Assembly: GCA_000585055.1 (NCBI GenBank)
Contig: JEMX01000011.1
Location: 124,374-188,373, forward strand
Source: Candidatus Accumulibacter appositus
GTDB taxonomy: Bacteria > Pseudomonadota > Gammaproteobacteria > Burkholderiales > Rhodocyclaceae
Length of the DNA stretch: 64,000 bases
Direction: 5' to 3'
The notes beneath the pieces were generated by a model. That model had not been told where the DNA came from. It did no database searches and saw nothing but the letters and a program-made list of their open reading frames with translations. Of this stretch, positions 20,522 to 31,447 are shown piece after piece; position 1 is the first letter of the stretch; the number at the start of each line of letters is the position of its first letter. A program made the position numbers and the translations under genes.

Positions 20522-20627
20522 CGAGCACACGCCGCCTGCCCGGCCGAAGCCAAGGGCAGCCAGACGAGCAGCAGGGGCCGCTCAGCCACACTTCGATAGC
20601 GGCGATCGAGCACCCATGCCATGCGCC

Positions 20628-23273
20628 TCACTCCTGCTCGGGATCGGCGGCCGGGTCCTGCTCCGACGGCTCGCTGCTGCTCTCGTCCAGTTCGCTGCTT
20701 TCGGGACCCTGAGCACCCCCTACTTCTTCTACATCCTCTTCGCTCTCGACGACTTTTTCCAGGCCGGCGAGCTTTTCACCGGCATCGAGCGCAATCAAGG
20801 TAACCCCCTGCGTCGCCCGACCGAGTTCTCGGATTTCGCGAACCCGGGTGCGGATCAGCACCCCACCTGTGGTAATCAACATGATTTCGTCATCGTCGGA
20901 AACCAGACGGGCGGCGACCACCTTACCGTTGCGTTCGCTGGCGGCAATGGCGATGACTCCTTGCGTGCCGCGCCCAGAATGCCGGAAATCGGCCAGCGCA
21001 GTGCGTTTTCCAAAGCCGTTTTCGGTAGCCACGAGAACCGTTTGCTGGTCGCTATCGGCGATCAGCAGCGACAAGGCCTGCTGCTTGTCGCCAAGCCGCA
21101 TGCCGCGCACTCCGCGCGCGGTACGCCCCATCGGGCGCACGTCTTCCTCGTCAAACCAGACCGCCTTACCGGCATCGGAAACCAGGATCACGTCCTGGCT
21201 GCCATTGGTGACCTCGGCGCCGATCAGGAAGTCTTCCTCGTCGAGAGCAACGGCAATGATGCCGTTCTTGCGCGGATTGGAGAAATCGGAGAGTGGCGTT
21301 TTCTTTACCGTTCCCTGCGAGGTGGCCATGAAAATGTAGCGATCGTCGACGAACTCCTTGATCGGCAGGATGGCACTGATTTTCTCGCCGTCCTCGAAGG
21401 GGAAGACATTGACCACCGGTTTGCCACGACTGGTGCGCGTTCCCTGCGGCACTTCGTAGACCTTCAGCCAGTAGACCCGGCCGCGGTTGGTGAAGCAGAG
21501 AATCGAATCGTGGGTATTGGCAACGAACAGGCGATCGACGAAATCGTCGGTCTTCATCGCCGCCGCCTGCTTGCCGCGCCCACCGCGCCGTTGCGCACGA
21601 TAATCAGCCAGTGGTTGCGACTTGATATAGCCGGTGCGCGACAGGGTCACCACCATATCCACGGGGGTGATGAAATCGGCGATGCCGAGATCCTGGGTAC
21701 TGATGACGATTTCCGAGCGCCGCTTGTCGCCGAACTGGGCGCGAATGCCGGTCAACTCTTCAACGATCATCTCGGTAATGCGCTCCGGTCGCGCCAGGAT
21801 ATCCATGAGGTCGGCAATACGCGCCAACAACTCGCCGAAGTCAGTAACGATCTTGTCACGCTCGAGGCCGGTCAAGCGTTGCAGCCGCAGTTCAAGGATG
21901 GCCTGGGCCTGCGCTTCCGAAAGCAGATAGCCGCTCTCGGAGAGCCCGAATTCGAGCCCGACTCCGTCCGGGCGGGTGGCGTCGAGATTGGCGCGACGCA
22001 GCATCTCGGCGACCGTCGGCGACTGCCACGGTCTCGCCATCAGGGCCCGGCGCGCATCAGCCGGCGTCGGCGAGGCCTTAATCAAGGCGATGATTTCGTC
22101 GACGTTGTCGAGCGCCACCGCCAGACCTTCCTGGATATGGGCCCGCTCACGCGCCTTGCGCAGCTCGAAAACCGTCCGCCGGGTAAGCACTTCACGGCGA
22201 TGCCAGAGGAAACACTCGAGCATCTGCTTGAGGTTCAGCAGCCGCGGCTGGCCATCGACCAGCGCCACCATGTTCATGCCAAAGGTGTCCTGTAGCTGCG
22301 TCTGCTTGTACAGGCAGTTGAGCACTACCTCGGCGACTTCGCCACGCTTGAGCTCGATGACCACGCGCATGCCCGACTTGTCGGACTCATCGCGCAGGTC
22401 AGAGATGCCGTCGATGCGCTTGTCGTTGACCAGTTCGCCGATCTTTTCGAGCAGCGTCCGCTTGTTCACCTGATAGGGCAGCTCGTCGATGATGATCGCC
22501 TGGCGGTTGCCCCTTTCGAGATCCTCAAAATGCGTCCGGCCACGCATCACCACCCGCCCGCGCCCGGTCCGATAGCCTTCGCAGACTCCCGCGATGCCGT
22601 AGATGATGCCGGCCGTCGGAAAATCGGGAGCCGGCATGAGGGCGATCAGCTCGTCGATCGTCGCCTCCGGATTGCCCAGCAAGGCCAGACAAGCGTCCAC
22701 CACTTCGCCCAGGTTGTGCGGCGGAATGTTGGTCGCCATACCCACCGCAATACCCGATGAACCGTTGATCAGCAGGTTCGGAATACGCGCTGGCATGACC
22801 AACGGCTCTTGCTCGGAGCCGTCGTAGTTGGGCCCGAAATCAACGGTTTCCTTGTCGATATCGGCCAGCAACTCATGGCCGATTCTCGCCATGCGCACTT
22901 CGGTGTAGCGCATCGCTGCCGCGTTGTCACCGTCTACCGAGCCAAAGTTACCTTGCCCATCGACCAGCATGTAGCGCAGAGAAAAATTCTGGGCCATGCG
23001 CACGATCGTGTCATAGACGGCGATATCGCCATGTGGATGGTACTTACCGATGACGTCACCGACGATCCGTGCAGACTTCTTGTACGGCTTGTTCCAGTCG
23101 TTCGACAACTCGTGCATGGCGAAGAGGACACGACGATGCACCGGCTTCAGGCCATCGCGGGCATCGGGCAAGGCACGCCCGACGATCACGCTCATGGCGT
23201 AGTCGAGATACGATCGGCGCATCTCGTCTTCAAGACTGATGGGCAGGGTTTCTTTGGCGAAGGCTTCCATCAT
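20628..23273 (-). CDS. gyrA: DNA gyrase subunit A
   Basis: An 881-residue type II topoisomerase subunit. The catalytic tyrosine region ([10 protein letters not shown]), the GyrA-box QRRGGRGK and the six-bladed C-terminal DNA-wrapping domain are all present, followed by an acidic Glu/Ser-rich tail. In the quinolone-binding region the sequence is [11 protein letters not shown]: the E. coli Ser83 position is Ile (codon 23022-23024), while Asp87 is kept. The start is at the paired ATGs (23273 or 23270); an upstream TTG is unlikely. It is followed by pheA on the same strand. Confidence 0.97.
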   Translation of the reverse strand: MMEAFAKETLPISLEDEMRRSYLDYAMSVIVGRALPDARDGLKPVHRRVLFAMHELSNDWNKPYKKSARIVGDVIGKYHPHGDIAVYDTIVRMAQNFSLRYMLVDGQGNFGSVDGDNAAAMRYTEVRMARIGHELLADIDKETVDFGPNYDGSEQEPLVMPARIPNLLINGSSGIAVGMATNIPPHNLGEVVDACLALLGNPEATIDELIALMPAPDFPTAGIIYGIAGVCEGYRTGRGRVVMRGRTHFEDLERGNRQAIIIDELPYQVNKRTLLEKIGELVNDKRIDGISDLRDESDKSGMRVVIELKRGEVAEVVLNCLYKQTQLQDTFGMNMVALVDGQPRLLNLKQMLECFLWHRREVLTRRTVFELRKARERAHIQEGLAVALDNVDEIIALIKASPTPADARRALMARPWQSPTVAEMLRRANLDATRPDGVGLEFGLSESGYLLSEAQAQAILELRLQRLTGLERDKIVTDFGELLARIADLMDILARPERITEMIVEELTGIRAQFGDKRRSEIVISTQDLGIADFITPVDMVVTLSRTGYIKSQPLADYRAQRRGGRGKQAAAMKTDDFVDRLFVANTHDSILCFTNRGRVYWLKVYEVPQGTRTSRGKPVVNVFPFEDGEKISAILPIKEFVDDRYIFMATSQGTVKKTPLSDFSNPRKNGIIAVALDEEDFLIGAEVTNGSQDVILVSDAGKAVWFDEEDVRPMGRTARGVRGMRLGDKQQALSLLIADSDQQTVLVATENGFGKRTALADFRHSGRGTQGVIAIAASERNGKVVAARLVSDDDEIMLITTGGVLIRTRVREIRELGRATQGVTLIALDAGEKLAGLEKVVESEEDVEEVGGAQGPESSELDESSSEPSEQDPAADPEQE

Positions 23274-23494
23274 TTTTTCCGCTGTCAACGTGACTTCCGG
23301 AGGAATGTCATCGTCTTGATCAAGCCCGTAATTCTAGCACGCCAAGCCCTTCCACAGGCCCGGCGAGTGGCTGATTTGCGGAGGTTTTTTTGCGCGAAAG
23401 CGGTCAGTCGGGGACCAAAAAGACGCCTCAGACAAGCCACGGCTGGCAAGGCCGCACGCGTGCGCCGCCAGGGTCGCCAGCGGCGGTCAACAGA

Positions 23495-23986
23495 TCAGCG
23501 CTTTGCGAGGCGCTCCGCGTTGGCCTGCACCTCGCGCAACAGCGGCGCCATGCCCTGGCTGCCGATCTCCGCGAGGCCGCCAAAGGCCCGCCACCAGCCG
23601 ACACCGACATTGATCAAGGTGGCGCACAGTTCCGCCTGGCGCTCGCGAAACTCCTCGGCATTGCGGCTGCCGAGCAACGACATGCTGTCGCTGCTGCACG
23701 CCAGCATCGACAGCCCGGCGTGTGTCCAGAATTGCTTGGCGGCCGGAAGCATCGCCACGGCCACAGCGCTTGCGGCTTCCAGAGGGACTTCGACCTTCTC
23801 GCGAGTCATCAGCGCCACCTCGTCCCAGTCGGCCTGCCGCGAAATCGCGCCCGCGCGCAGCAGACGGCGACTGCGGTAACTGATGACCGCGTTGCTGGCC
23901 GTCATCAGGCGGCTGGTCTGCCGCCCAAGGCGGGTCCACTGCAGAACCGGCGCCAGCAGCTGCTCACGGAGTTCCTCTCGATTCAT
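23495..23986 (-). CDS. Phasin-like polyhydroxyalkanoate granule protein
   Basis: A 163-residue helical, soluble protein. The stretch GRQTSRLMTASNAVISYRSRRLL followed by EVALMTREKVEVPLEAASAVAVAM resembles granule-associated phasins of Betaproteobacteria, which coat PHA granules through amphipathic helices. No signal peptide or membrane helix is visible. It stands alone between gyrA and an unknown gene on the same strand. The assignment rests on pattern resemblance and fits a PHA-storing Rhodocyclales host; another phasin-fold role is possible. Confidence 0.6.
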   Translation of the reverse strand: MNREELREQLLAPVLQWTRLGRQTSRLMTASNAVISYRSRRLLRAGAISRQADWDEVALMTREKVEVPLEAASAVAVAMLPAAKQFWTHAGLSMLACSSDSMSLLGSRNAEEFRERQAELCATLINVGVGWWRAFGGLAEIGSQGMAPLLREVQANAERLAKR

Positions 23987-24125
23987 GCCTGCCCCTCCTC
24001 AATTGTTGGCAGGGATAGCACTGCATTTCCCTGCTTCGGCGATTGTACGATAGCAGAGCCCACATTCCGTAAACGATGCCGCCGCCACCTACCGCGAAAG
24101 CGCAGCGCAGTGCGCGGCCTTCGTA

Positions 24126-25151
24126 CTAGAGGTAGCGCGCCGCGGCGTCGAAGTTGATCGTCGGGGAAGCCATCTCGGCGCGCGCAAAACGCGCCAGCAC
24201 GAACGCTCGCTGCAGCGGCTGCGGTCCCGACAGCTCGGCCAGCGAGAAACTGACGTCGGCAGCGCGATCGCTGCTGGCGTCGTCAGATAGCACGTTCATC
24301 GTGTCCAGGCGCAGGTGTTTCTGCGCCACGCTCAGGCTGCGCTGGGGATGCTCGAGCACCTCCTTGAGGCACTCCAGCTCCATCTCCAGGGCCGCCTGGC
24401 TGTCGCCGATGGCTTCCAGCTGGCGTTCGTTCTCCAGCAATTTCGCCTGCAGTTCGGCTTGCTCGGAGGCGCCCGCCGGCGCTCCAGCGAACATCGATCC
24501 CAGGCCCGGCCCTTGCCGGCGAAGCAGGCGCAGACGCGCCCGGATCAGCGCTCGATTGGCCTCCAGCTCCTGCCTTTCGACACGGACTTCTGCGATCTGC
24601 GACAAGGCCTGTGCCAGCACATACTCGAAGGCCTGCGCGCCAATCAGGCGACGCAGTTCAGCTTCGTCCTGAGCACAAATATGCGCCCGATGGTCCGAGA
24701 AGCTGACCCTCGTCTGCACCACGTCACGGCGGACGATTTCGCCGTGCAGCGCGATGCCGAACACCCGCTGCTCGTTGAAGCTCATGCCCATGAGCACGCA
24801 GGCCTCGTCAAGGACAGGGTACTTGGCGAACAGGGTGCGTAGGTTTTCCGAACGACCGAGCGATGAGTGGATATCCGACGGCGCAACGAAAAACGCCCGC
24901 AAGGCGCGATCCGCTGACCAGATGGCCGGCGAGACAGGCCTGGCGCCGGGCAACTCCTCGACCATCGCCCGTAGATACCTGATCGTCGTGTCGACGGCTG
25001 GCGCCAGGCGCGCATGGCAGGAGGGCAGGACGCTCAGGCGTGGGTTGGTCAGCGTGATCGCTTTCTCCGTCGCCCCGCGAATCATCGTCTCCGACACCCG
25101 ATCGGTGTCGAATTGCGCCGGCCGGTTCATGAACCAGTCGAGAATTCCCAT
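24126..25151 (-). CDS. Conserved-looking protein of unknown function with coiled coil
   Basis: A 341-residue soluble protein I do not recognise. MGILDWF follows a good GGAGG ribosome binding site. Residues about 20-190 look globular (LTNPRLSVLPSCHARLAP; FVAPSDIHSSLG; MSFNEQRVFGIAL). Residues about 190-280 are strongly helical and charged (LRRLIGAQAFEYVLAQALSQ; QAELQAKLLENERQLEAIGD), a likely coiled coil with a Gly/Ala-rich break. No signal peptide, membrane helix or catalytic motif is seen. It lies between purA and the phasin-like gene on the same strand. Confidence 0.7.
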   Translation of the reverse strand: MGILDWFMNRPAQFDTDRVSETMIRGATEKAITLTNPRLSVLPSCHARLAPAVDTTIRYLRAMVEELPGARPVSPAIWSADRALRAFFVAPSDIHSSLGRSENLRTLFAKYPVLDEACVLMGMSFNEQRVFGIALHGEIVRRDVVQTRVSFSDHRAHICAQDEAELRRLIGAQAFEYVLAQALSQIAEVRVERQELEANRALIRARLRLLRRQGPGLGSMFAGAPAGASEQAELQAKLLENERQLEAIGDSQAALEMELECLKEVLEHPQRSLSVAQKHLRLDTMNVLSDDASSDRAADVSFSLAELSGPQPLQRAFVLARFARAEMASPTINFDAAARYL

Positions 25152-25328
25152 GCCCTCCTCCTGCTGTGGCGAAACCTGGCGGCATGATAGCAAGGAAGCC
25201 GGAGAGAGATGTCGGGACGCCATCGACGCAGCGGACGAAGCGGAGCAGAAGGAGCTATGCCGGCCATACCGAGCGAAAAGCACAACGCCACGCACCGAGG
25301 TGCGCACGCCAGCCCGGATCAGCCCAAA

Positions 25329-26636
25329 TCAGCCCAGCGGATGACGGTGAACCACCGTCTCACCGCGCTCGGGCCCGGTCGAAACAATATCGATCGGCAC
25401 TTCGCACAACTCTTCGATTCGCGCCAGATAGGCGCGCGCGGCAACCGGCAGGGCGTCCATCGTATTCGCGCCGACCGTCGACCCTGACCAGCCGGGCAAG
25501 GTCTCAAGCACTGGCTCGCAAGCTGCGACGTCATCGGCACCCATCGGCAGCAAATCTGCGGACTTGCCGTCAAGCAGATAACCCGTACAGATCTTGAGCT
25601 CGGACAAGCCATCGAGGACGTCGAGCTTGGTGATGCACAGACCGGTCACGCCGTTGATCTGAATCGAACGTCGGAGCGCCGCTGCATCAAGCCACCCGCA
25701 GCGCCGCTTGCGTCCGGTGACGGTGCCGAATTCGCGGCCTTTCTGCGACATCTGGTGGCCCGGCAGGCCGTCCTTCTCGATATCCAGTTCGCTCGGGAAA
25801 GGCCCCCCACCGACGCGCGTGCAATAGGCCTTGGTGATTCCGAGAACGTAATGCAGCATCCCCGGACCGACACCGGATCCTGCCGCCGCCTGGCCGGCCA
25901 CGCAGTTCGACGAGGTCACAAAAGGATAGGTGCCGTGATCGATGTCCAGCAAGGCGCCCTGGGCTCCTTCGAAAAGCAGGTTATGGCCGGCCTTGTTAAG
26001 CGCATACAGCGCCGCTGAGACGTCGGTCACCAGGGGTTTGATCGCTTCGGCATCGGCCATCGCCTGCGCCAGAACGGCCTCGCCATCGACCGCCTGCGCA
26101 CCGAGGTAGCGGGTCAGAACGAAGTTGTGATAATCGAGGTTCTCGCGCACGCGCTCGGCAAAACGGGCCGGATAGAAGAGGTCGTAGACCCGCAGGGCGC
26201 GCCGTGCCACCTTGTCCTCGTAGGCCGGGCCAATGCCCTTGCCAGTGGTCCCGATCTTCAAATCCGCGCACTTTGCCGCCTCGCGTGCATGATCCAGGGC
26301 CGCATGGTAGCCGAGGATGAGCGGGCAACCAGGACTGATCTTAAGGCGCGAACGTACGTCGATGTTGCCGGATTCGAGCACCTTGATCTCGCTGATCAGG
26401 TGATGAATGTCGAGCACCACACCATTGCCGATGAAGCAGTCGACCCCTTCGCGAACGATCCCCGAGGGAACCAGATTGAGCTTGTACACCTTTTCGCCGA
26501 CCACCAGGGTATGGCCGGCATTGTGCCCACCCTGGAAACGAACGACTCCCTTGGCACGATCGGTCAGCCAATCGACGATCTTACCCTTGCCCTCGTCGCC
26601 CCATTGCGTCCCCACGACTACGACGTTCTTGGCCAT
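25329..26636 (-). CDS. purA: Adenylosuccinate synthetase
   Basis: A 435-residue GTP-dependent ligase that converts IMP to adenylosuccinate. Hallmarks: the P-loop [18 protein letters not shown] at the N-terminus, [24 protein letters not shown], and the C-terminal substrate region. The family start is MAKN (26636); an alternative ATG at 26645 (MTSMAKN) overlaps the hisZ stop as ATGA and is also possible. Last gene of the hfq-to-purA run. Confidence 0.97.
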   Translation of the reverse strand: MAKNVVVVGTQWGDEGKGKIVDWLTDRAKGVVRFQGGHNAGHTLVVGEKVYKLNLVPSGIVREGVDCFIGNGVVLDIHHLISEIKVLESGNIDVRSRLKISPGCPLILGYHAALDHAREAAKCADLKIGTTGKGIGPAYEDKVARRALRVYDLFYPARFAERVRENLDYHNFVLTRYLGAQAVDGEAVLAQAMADAEAIKPLVTDVSAALYALNKAGHNLLFEGAQGALLDIDHGTYPFVTSSNCVAGQAAAGSGVGPGMLHYVLGITKAYCTRVGGGPFPSELDIEKDGLPGHQMSQKGREFGTVTGRKRRCGWLDAAALRRSIQINGVTGLCITKLDVLDGLSELKICTGYLLDGKSADLLPMGADDVAACEPVLETLPGWSGSTVGANTMDALPVAARAYLARIEELCEVPIDIVSTGPERGETVVHRHPLG

Positions 26637-26641
26637 GCTTG

Positions 26642-27802
26642 TCATCCGTCCCTGTTGATTGCCTTGATTACCCATTGGCCGTCGCGCTCGACCAGTTGCC
26701 GGTCACACGACGGTCCGTCGCTGCTTTTTTCGTCGGGCAGCAGTTCGACGACCACCTCGCCGCGCGCGCGCAAGGCGGCAATCGCTTCAGCCAGAGCACC
26801 GCTGCCGGCCGCGTATGGCGCCAGCACCGCCCCCGTCTCCGCGCTGCGCGCACTCGTCAACCGCGCCAGCTCGCGCAGGTCCATCGAAAAACCGGTCGCC
26901 GGGCGTGCCCGACCAAAGCTCTTGCCAACGCCGTCATAACGCCCGCCAAGCGCGATAGCGCTTGGGAAGGCCGCGTGATAGGCGGCAAAGACAACGCCAT
27001 TGTGATACCGATAGCCACGTAAATCGGCCAGATCGAAAGACAAGGGCAGGTCCGGCAGCGCCGCGTGCAGCTCGCGCAAGGCGTTCAGGGCCGCCGTGAT
27101 GGCCGACAGGGGAGGCAGAGTGCTAGCCGCCACGGTCAGCGTTTCGACGTCACCGTAAAGGTTCGGCAAGGCCAGCAGCGCCGAGCGCCAGGGCTCGCCT
27201 ATGGCGCTGCAGCGCTCGCGGAGTCGCGGCATGTCCTTGTCTTGCAGCAACTGCAGCAGCGCCCCTTCGAGTTCGCTATCCAGACCGGCAGCTTCTACCA
27301 GCGCGCCGAACACGCCAACATGGCCGAGGTCGATGCGCGCGGCTGGTACGCCCGCCGCCTGCAAGGCATCGGCCATCAGGCGGATCACTTCGCGATCTGC
27401 CGCCAGACCGGCATGCCCGAAGACCTCGGCACCCACCTGGATGGGTTCGCGACTCGAGGATAGCGATGCCGGCAGCGTATGCAGCACGCTGTCGCAATAG
27501 CATAGCCGGGTCACCCCCTGGCGATTGAGCAGATGGGCATCGATGCGGGCAACCTGCGGCGTCATGTCGGCACGCACGCCGAGCGTGCGTCCCGACAATT
27601 GATCAACCAGCTTGAAGGTACGCAACTTCAGATCCTGTCCGGAACCAGTAAGCAGCGAATCGAGATGCTCAAGCAGTGGCGGCAGGACCAGTTCGTAAGC
27701 ATGCACGCGGAAGAGGTCGAGGAGCACGCGCCGTAGCCGCTCGATCTGCGCGGCTTCCGACGGCAGCGCATCGGCAACATGTTCAGGAAGCAACCAGTTC
27801 AT
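26642..27802 (-). CDS. hisZ: ATP phosphoribosyltransferase regulatory subunit HisZ
   Basis: A 386-residue class II aminoacyl-tRNA synthetase-like protein. The HisRS-like motif 2 region ([20 protein letters not shown]) is present, but the tRNA-binding C-terminal domain is missing, as expected for HisZ. It forms a hetero-octamer with short-form HisG and makes it histidine sensitive. Its start overlaps the DUF2065 gene by 4 bases (ATGA). This purA-hisZ-hflC order is standard in Betaproteobacteria. Confidence 0.94.
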   Translation of the reverse strand: MNWLLPEHVADALPSEAAQIERLRRVLLDLFRVHAYELVLPPLLEHLDSLLTGSGQDLKLRTFKLVDQLSGRTLGVRADMTPQVARIDAHLLNRQGVTRLCYCDSVLHTLPASLSSSREPIQVGAEVFGHAGLAADREVIRLMADALQAAGVPAARIDLGHVGVFGALVEAAGLDSELEGALLQLLQDKDMPRLRERCSAIGEPWRSALLALPNLYGDVETLTVAASTLPPLSAITAALNALRELHAALPDLPLSFDLADLRGYRYHNGVVFAAYHAAFPSAIALGGRYDGVGKSFGRARPATGFSMDLRELARLTSARSAETGAVLAPYAAGSGALAEAIAALRARGEVVVELLPDEKSSDGPSCDRQLVERDGQWVIKAINRDG

Positions 27803-27984
27803 CGGAAGACCATCAACAGGACCAGGCCGATCAGCATCGACGTCAGGCCAACGAAACGGATTTGCCCGTCCGAACAGCGGATCAGGCGACGAAATGTCTC
27901 ACGCCAGGCATTCGGTGCCACGAACGGGACCAGTCCTTCAAGCACCAGCATGAGGGCCAGAGCAAGCAGCAGATTGTCGGTCAT
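27799..27984 (-). CDS. DUF2065 family small membrane protein (YjeT-like)
   Basis: A 61-residue inner-membrane protein with two helices: [20 protein letters not shown] near the N-terminus and [17 protein letters not shown] at the end, joined by a short basic WRETFRRLI segment. This is the DUF2065 pattern. It overlaps hflC by 4 bases upstream and hisZ by 4 bases downstream. Function unknown; in E. coli the homolog also sits close to hflC and purA. Confidence 0.85.
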   Translation of the reverse strand: MTDNLLLALALMLVLEGLVPFVAPNAWRETFRRLIRCSDGQIRFVGLTSMLIGLVLLMVFR

Positions 27985-28871
27985 TTGGCGGTGTTGTCGC
28001 CACCTCGGCCGATGCTCTTCATGTACTTGAAGAAATCCGAACTCGGCTCGACGACGATCACGTCGCTCTTGCCGTTGAAGCTATTGCGATAGGCTTCCAG
28101 GCTACGATAGAAGGCGTAGAACTCGGGGTTGCGCTGAAACGCTTGTGCATAGGTTGCCGCCGCCGTGGCATCGCCCTCCCCCTTCAGCTTCTGAGCGTCG
28201 CGATACGCTTCGGCGACGATCACCTCGCGTTGCTTGTCAGCGTCGGCACGGATCTTCTCGGCCTCCGCGGCACCCTGCGAACGCAGCTCGTTGGCCACCC
28301 GTTTGCGCTCGGCGTCCATCCGCCGATAGACCGATTCGCTGACATCGCTTGGCAGCTCGACGCGCTTGACGCGCACATCGACAATCTGCACACCGATCTT
28401 GCGCGCATCGAGGTCGGCTTTCTCGCGCATCAACTCCATCAGCTGATCGCGCTCACCCGAGACGACATCATGCACGGTGCGTTTGCCGAATTCCTCGCGC
28501 AGGCCGGCATTGACCGTTTGCGACAGCCGTGTCTTGGCACGCGACTCGTCACCGGCCACCGAGACGTAGTACAGCTTGGGATCGATGATCCGCCATTTGG
28601 TGAAGGAATCCACCAGGACGTTGGTCTTCTCGGAGGTAATGAAACGCTCGGGTTCGGCCGCGTCCAGGGTGAGAATTCGCTTGTCGAAATAGCGCACGTT
28701 TTGAATCAGCGGCCACTTGAAATACAGGCCCGGTTCGTCAATGACCCTACGCACTTCGCCAAGCTGGAAGACAAGGGCGTGCTGGCGCTGATCAACGGTA
28801 AAAATCGTCGCGCCAAGCACGACCAGCGCGCTTACCACGAGAGCCGCGAAAACATTCATGCCCGTTCTCAT
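27981..28871 (-). CDS. hflC: FtsH protease modulator HflC
   Basis: A 296-residue SPFH/prohibitin-family membrane protein. A single N-terminal helix (FAALVVSALVVLGATIFTV) is followed by the SPFH domain facing the periplasm and a helical tail (ADKQREVIVAEAYRDAQKLKGEGDA). With HflK it forms a large ring that surrounds FtsH and controls its access to membrane substrates. The start overlaps the hflK stop as TAATG, so the two are coupled. Confidence 0.96.
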   Translation of the reverse strand: MRTGMNVFAALVVSALVVLGATIFTVDQRQHALVFQLGEVRRVIDEPGLYFKWPLIQNVRYFDKRILTLDAAEPERFITSEKTNVLVDSFTKWRIIDPKLYYVSVAGDESRAKTRLSQTVNAGLREEFGKRTVHDVVSGERDQLMELMREKADLDARKIGVQIVDVRVKRVELPSDVSESVYRRMDAERKRVANELRSQGAAEAEKIRADADKQREVIVAEAYRDAQKLKGEGDATAAATYAQAFQRNPEFYAFYRSLEAYRNSFNGKSDVIVVEPSSDFFKYMKSIGRGGDNTAK

Positions 28872-30142
28872 TAGCGCCCCCCCCGGTCACGCTGACGCAG
28901 GGTTTCGCGCGAACGTCCTTCGCTCATTTGCGGCGGCACCTCGTTGGATATTGGCGGTGACGAACGATTGACGCCCGGCGCCTCCGCGCTGCTGCCGACA
29001 CCACCAGGCGCAGCCGCGACCGCTCCGGCAGCCTGGATCAGCTTGTCGAGCGGCAGATAGAGCAGATTGCCCTGCCCCTTGCTATCCACCAGGACCTTGC
29101 TGGTGTTCGCATACACCTCCTGCATGGTGTCCAGATACATGCGACTGCGGGTCACTTCGGGCGCCTTGGCGTACTCGGCATAAATCTGCGTGAAGCGGCT
29201 CGCATCACCCTCGGCCGTAGCAATCACCCGCTGCTTGTAGCCTTCGGACTCCTCGAACAGGCGCGAAGCCGTACCGCGGGCTCTCGGAATGACATCATTT
29301 GCGTAGGCCTGGCCCTCGTTTTTCTGCCGGGCACGGTCCTGCGAGGCCTTCACGGCATCATCGAATGCCGCCTGAACCTGCTCCGGAGGTTGTGCATTCT
29401 GCATGGTGACCTTCGAAATCAGAATCCCGGTCTTGTAGCGATCGAGTATTTCCTGCATCAGCTGTGAAGCGGTCACTGCCACCTGCTCGCGGCCTTCGTA
29501 AAGAACGAAGTCCATTTTGTTCTTGCCGACGATCTGGCGAATGGCGGTCTCGGCGACCTGCATCACGGCTTCGTCCGGATTTCTGTTGGCAAACACGTAG
29601 TCAACGGGGTCCTTGAGAATGTATTGCACGGCAAACTGAATGTTGATGATGTTTTCATCGTCAGTCAGCATCAGGGCCTCTTTGAGAACCTTGTTCCTTT
29701 CGGTGCCACGATAACCGACTTCGAGCGTTCGCACGCCAGCGATGTTCACCAGCTCATGCGACTGGATCGGATACGGCAGACGCCACCTCAGACCCGGCTC
29801 AGAGCTCTCCTTGTAGCGACCGAACTGGAGCACCAGGCCGCGCTGCCCGGCGTCGACAATGTAGAAGCCGCTGGCCAGCCAGACGACGAGCACCAGAACC
29901 AGGAGCAAGCCAATGCCGCCGCCAAGGAACTTAGGGCTGAACTGTACCGGCGGACGGTCGCCGCCATCGCCGCCGCGGTCACCACCGCCGCGCTTCTTGT
30001 CGAAAATTCCCGACAAACGACGATTGAGATCACGCCACAACTGATCGAGATCGGGCGGCCCCTGATTGGGACGTCGCCCACCGCCACCATCGTCATTGCC
30101 ATCGTTGCCGCGATTTCCCCACTGCGGATCATTCAGCGACAT
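28871..30142 (-). CDS. hflK: FtsH protease modulator HflK
   Basis: A 423-residue SPFH-domain protein, partner of HflC. The N-terminal cytoplasmic part (about 85 residues) is rich in Gly, Asn and Asp with PQWGNRGND near the start; then one helix (GIGLLLVLVLVVWLASGFYIV), the SPFH domain and a Gly/Pro/Ser-rich tail. The start MSLNDP has TTGGAGC upstream; an earlier ATG would add eight residues. It follows hflX closely. Confidence 0.96.
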   Translation of the reverse strand: MSLNDPQWGNRGNDGNDDGGGGRRPNQGPPDLDQLWRDLNRRLSGIFDKKRGGGDRGGDGGDRPPVQFSPKFLGGGIGLLLVLVLVVWLASGFYIVDAGQRGLVLQFGRYKESSEPGLRWRLPYPIQSHELVNIAGVRTLEVGYRGTERNKVLKEALMLTDDENIINIQFAVQYILKDPVDYVFANRNPDEAVMQVAETAIRQIVGKNKMDFVLYEGREQVAVTASQLMQEILDRYKTGILISKVTMQNAQPPEQVQAAFDDAVKASQDRARQKNEGQAYANDVIPRARGTASRLFEESEGYKQRVIATAEGDASRFTQIYAEYAKAPEVTRSRMYLDTMQEVYANTSKVLVDSKGQGNLLYLPLDKLIQAAGAVAAAPGGVGSSAEAPGVNRSSPPISNEVPPQMSEGRSRETLRQRDRGGR

Positions 30143-30162
30143 AAGCGCTCCAAGGCTTGAAA

Positions 30163-31335
30163 TCATGCGGAACCATCTGAATCTAAGAACATATTTATAT
30201 CCTGTAAGGCAGCATCGCCGGACGTTCGCGGGCGCGGATTGCGGGTCTTGGCGAGCGCGATTTCAGCCAGTGCGTCGCGCAGCAGCGAAAGACCGTCGCC
30301 GCAACGAGCGCTGACGCGAACCCGCAGGAGTGTACCATATTCATCCCTTTCGACTGTCGGCGGCAGGCCGGTCAGATCGAGCTTGTTGAGTACCATCAGT
30401 TGCGGAACCTCGGCGGCGCCGATCTCGGCGAGCACCTTATTGACATCGCCCACCTGTTCATCACGCGCCGGACTCGCCGAATCGACCACGTGCAGCAGCA
30501 GATCGGCCTCGGCTGTCGCTTCGAGCGTGGCGTGGAAAGCAGCAACCAGCGAGTGCGGCAGATCGCGAATAAAGCCGACGGTATCGGAAAGCACGATATG
30601 GCCAACCTCGGCCAACCACAGCTTGCGGGTCGTCGTATCCAGCGTCGCGAAGAGCTGGTCGGCAGCAAAGACGCCGGCATGGGTGAGCGCGTTGAACAAG
30701 GTCGACTTGCCGGCGTTGGTATAGCCGACCAGCGACACGTTCAGCAACTCGCCTCGCCCGCGCGCCTTGCGCTGCACGCCGCGCTGACGCTCGAGCTTGA
30801 CCAGCCGCTCTTTTAGCGACTTGACCCGCAGACCCAGCAGGCGGCGGTCGGTTTCCAGCTGCGTTTCGCCCGGACCGCGCAGACCGATACCGCCTTTCTG
30901 CCGCTCCAGGTGCGTCCAGCCACGAACCAGCCGCGTTGACAGATGTTCGAGCTGCGCCAGCTCGACCTGCAACTTGCCTTCGGCACTCTTTGCCCGCTGC
31001 GCGAAGATATCGAGGATCAGGCTGGTCCGATCGATGACCCGGCACTGCAGCGTGTGCTCGAGATTGCGCTCCTGACCAGCGCTCAATTCGTGATTGAAAA
31101 TCACCAGGTCGGCCTCGTGCGCCAACACTTCGGCAGCAATCTCCTGGACCTTGCCCTTACCGGCGTAAGTCGCCGCATCCGGGCTGTGACGGCGACCATG
31201 CACGACAGCACCGATCGACGCGCCCGCAGAAAGCGCCAGCAGACGAACTTCTTCAAGTTGCTCGGTCAGGTCGTCGCGGCCGAAGTCCAGTTGGACGATG
31301 ACCGCCCGTTCCTCTGCTGAGGGACGCTCATGCAT
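30163..31335 (-). CDS. hflX: Ribosome-splitting GTPase HflX
   Basis: A 390-residue GTPase. The N-terminal HflX domain ends in GGIGLRGPGETQLETDRR; the G domain has G1 GYTNAGKST, G3 DTVGFI and G4 NKLD. Known role: HflX separates stalled or heat-damaged 70S ribosomes. It lies between hfq and hflK. Its ATG is followed closely by MSV-type starts in another frame, but the chosen frame covers the whole domain. Confidence 0.97.
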   Translation of the reverse strand: MHERPSAEERAVIVQLDFGRDDLTEQLEEVRLLALSAGASIGAVVHGRRHSPDAATYAGKGKVQEIAAEVLAHEADLVIFNHELSAGQERNLEHTLQCRVIDRTSLILDIFAQRAKSAEGKLQVELAQLEHLSTRLVRGWTHLERQKGGIGLRGPGETQLETDRRLLGLRVKSLKERLVKLERQRGVQRKARGRGELLNVSLVGYTNAGKSTLFNALTHAGVFAADQLFATLDTTTRKLWLAEVGHIVLSDTVGFIRDLPHSLVAAFHATLEATAEADLLLHVVDSASPARDEQVGDVNKVLAEIGAAEVPQLMVLNKLDLTGLPPTVERDEYGTLLRVRVSARCGDGLSLLRDALAEIALAKTRNPRPRTSGDAALQDINMFLDSDGSA

Positions 31336-31447
31336 GCAAATATTCCGGGAGAATTGGCTCAGACTTCAGAAGATCGGAGCGGGTCAGAAAGTGGGAAGAG
31401 AAGCGCTGGGGCGCGACCTGACACCCATGCGACCAGGCACTGATCGA

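Noticed and set aside
20439..22295. A 618-codon plus-strand frame
   Set aside because: Antisense of gyrA and pheA, both well supported by family motifs.
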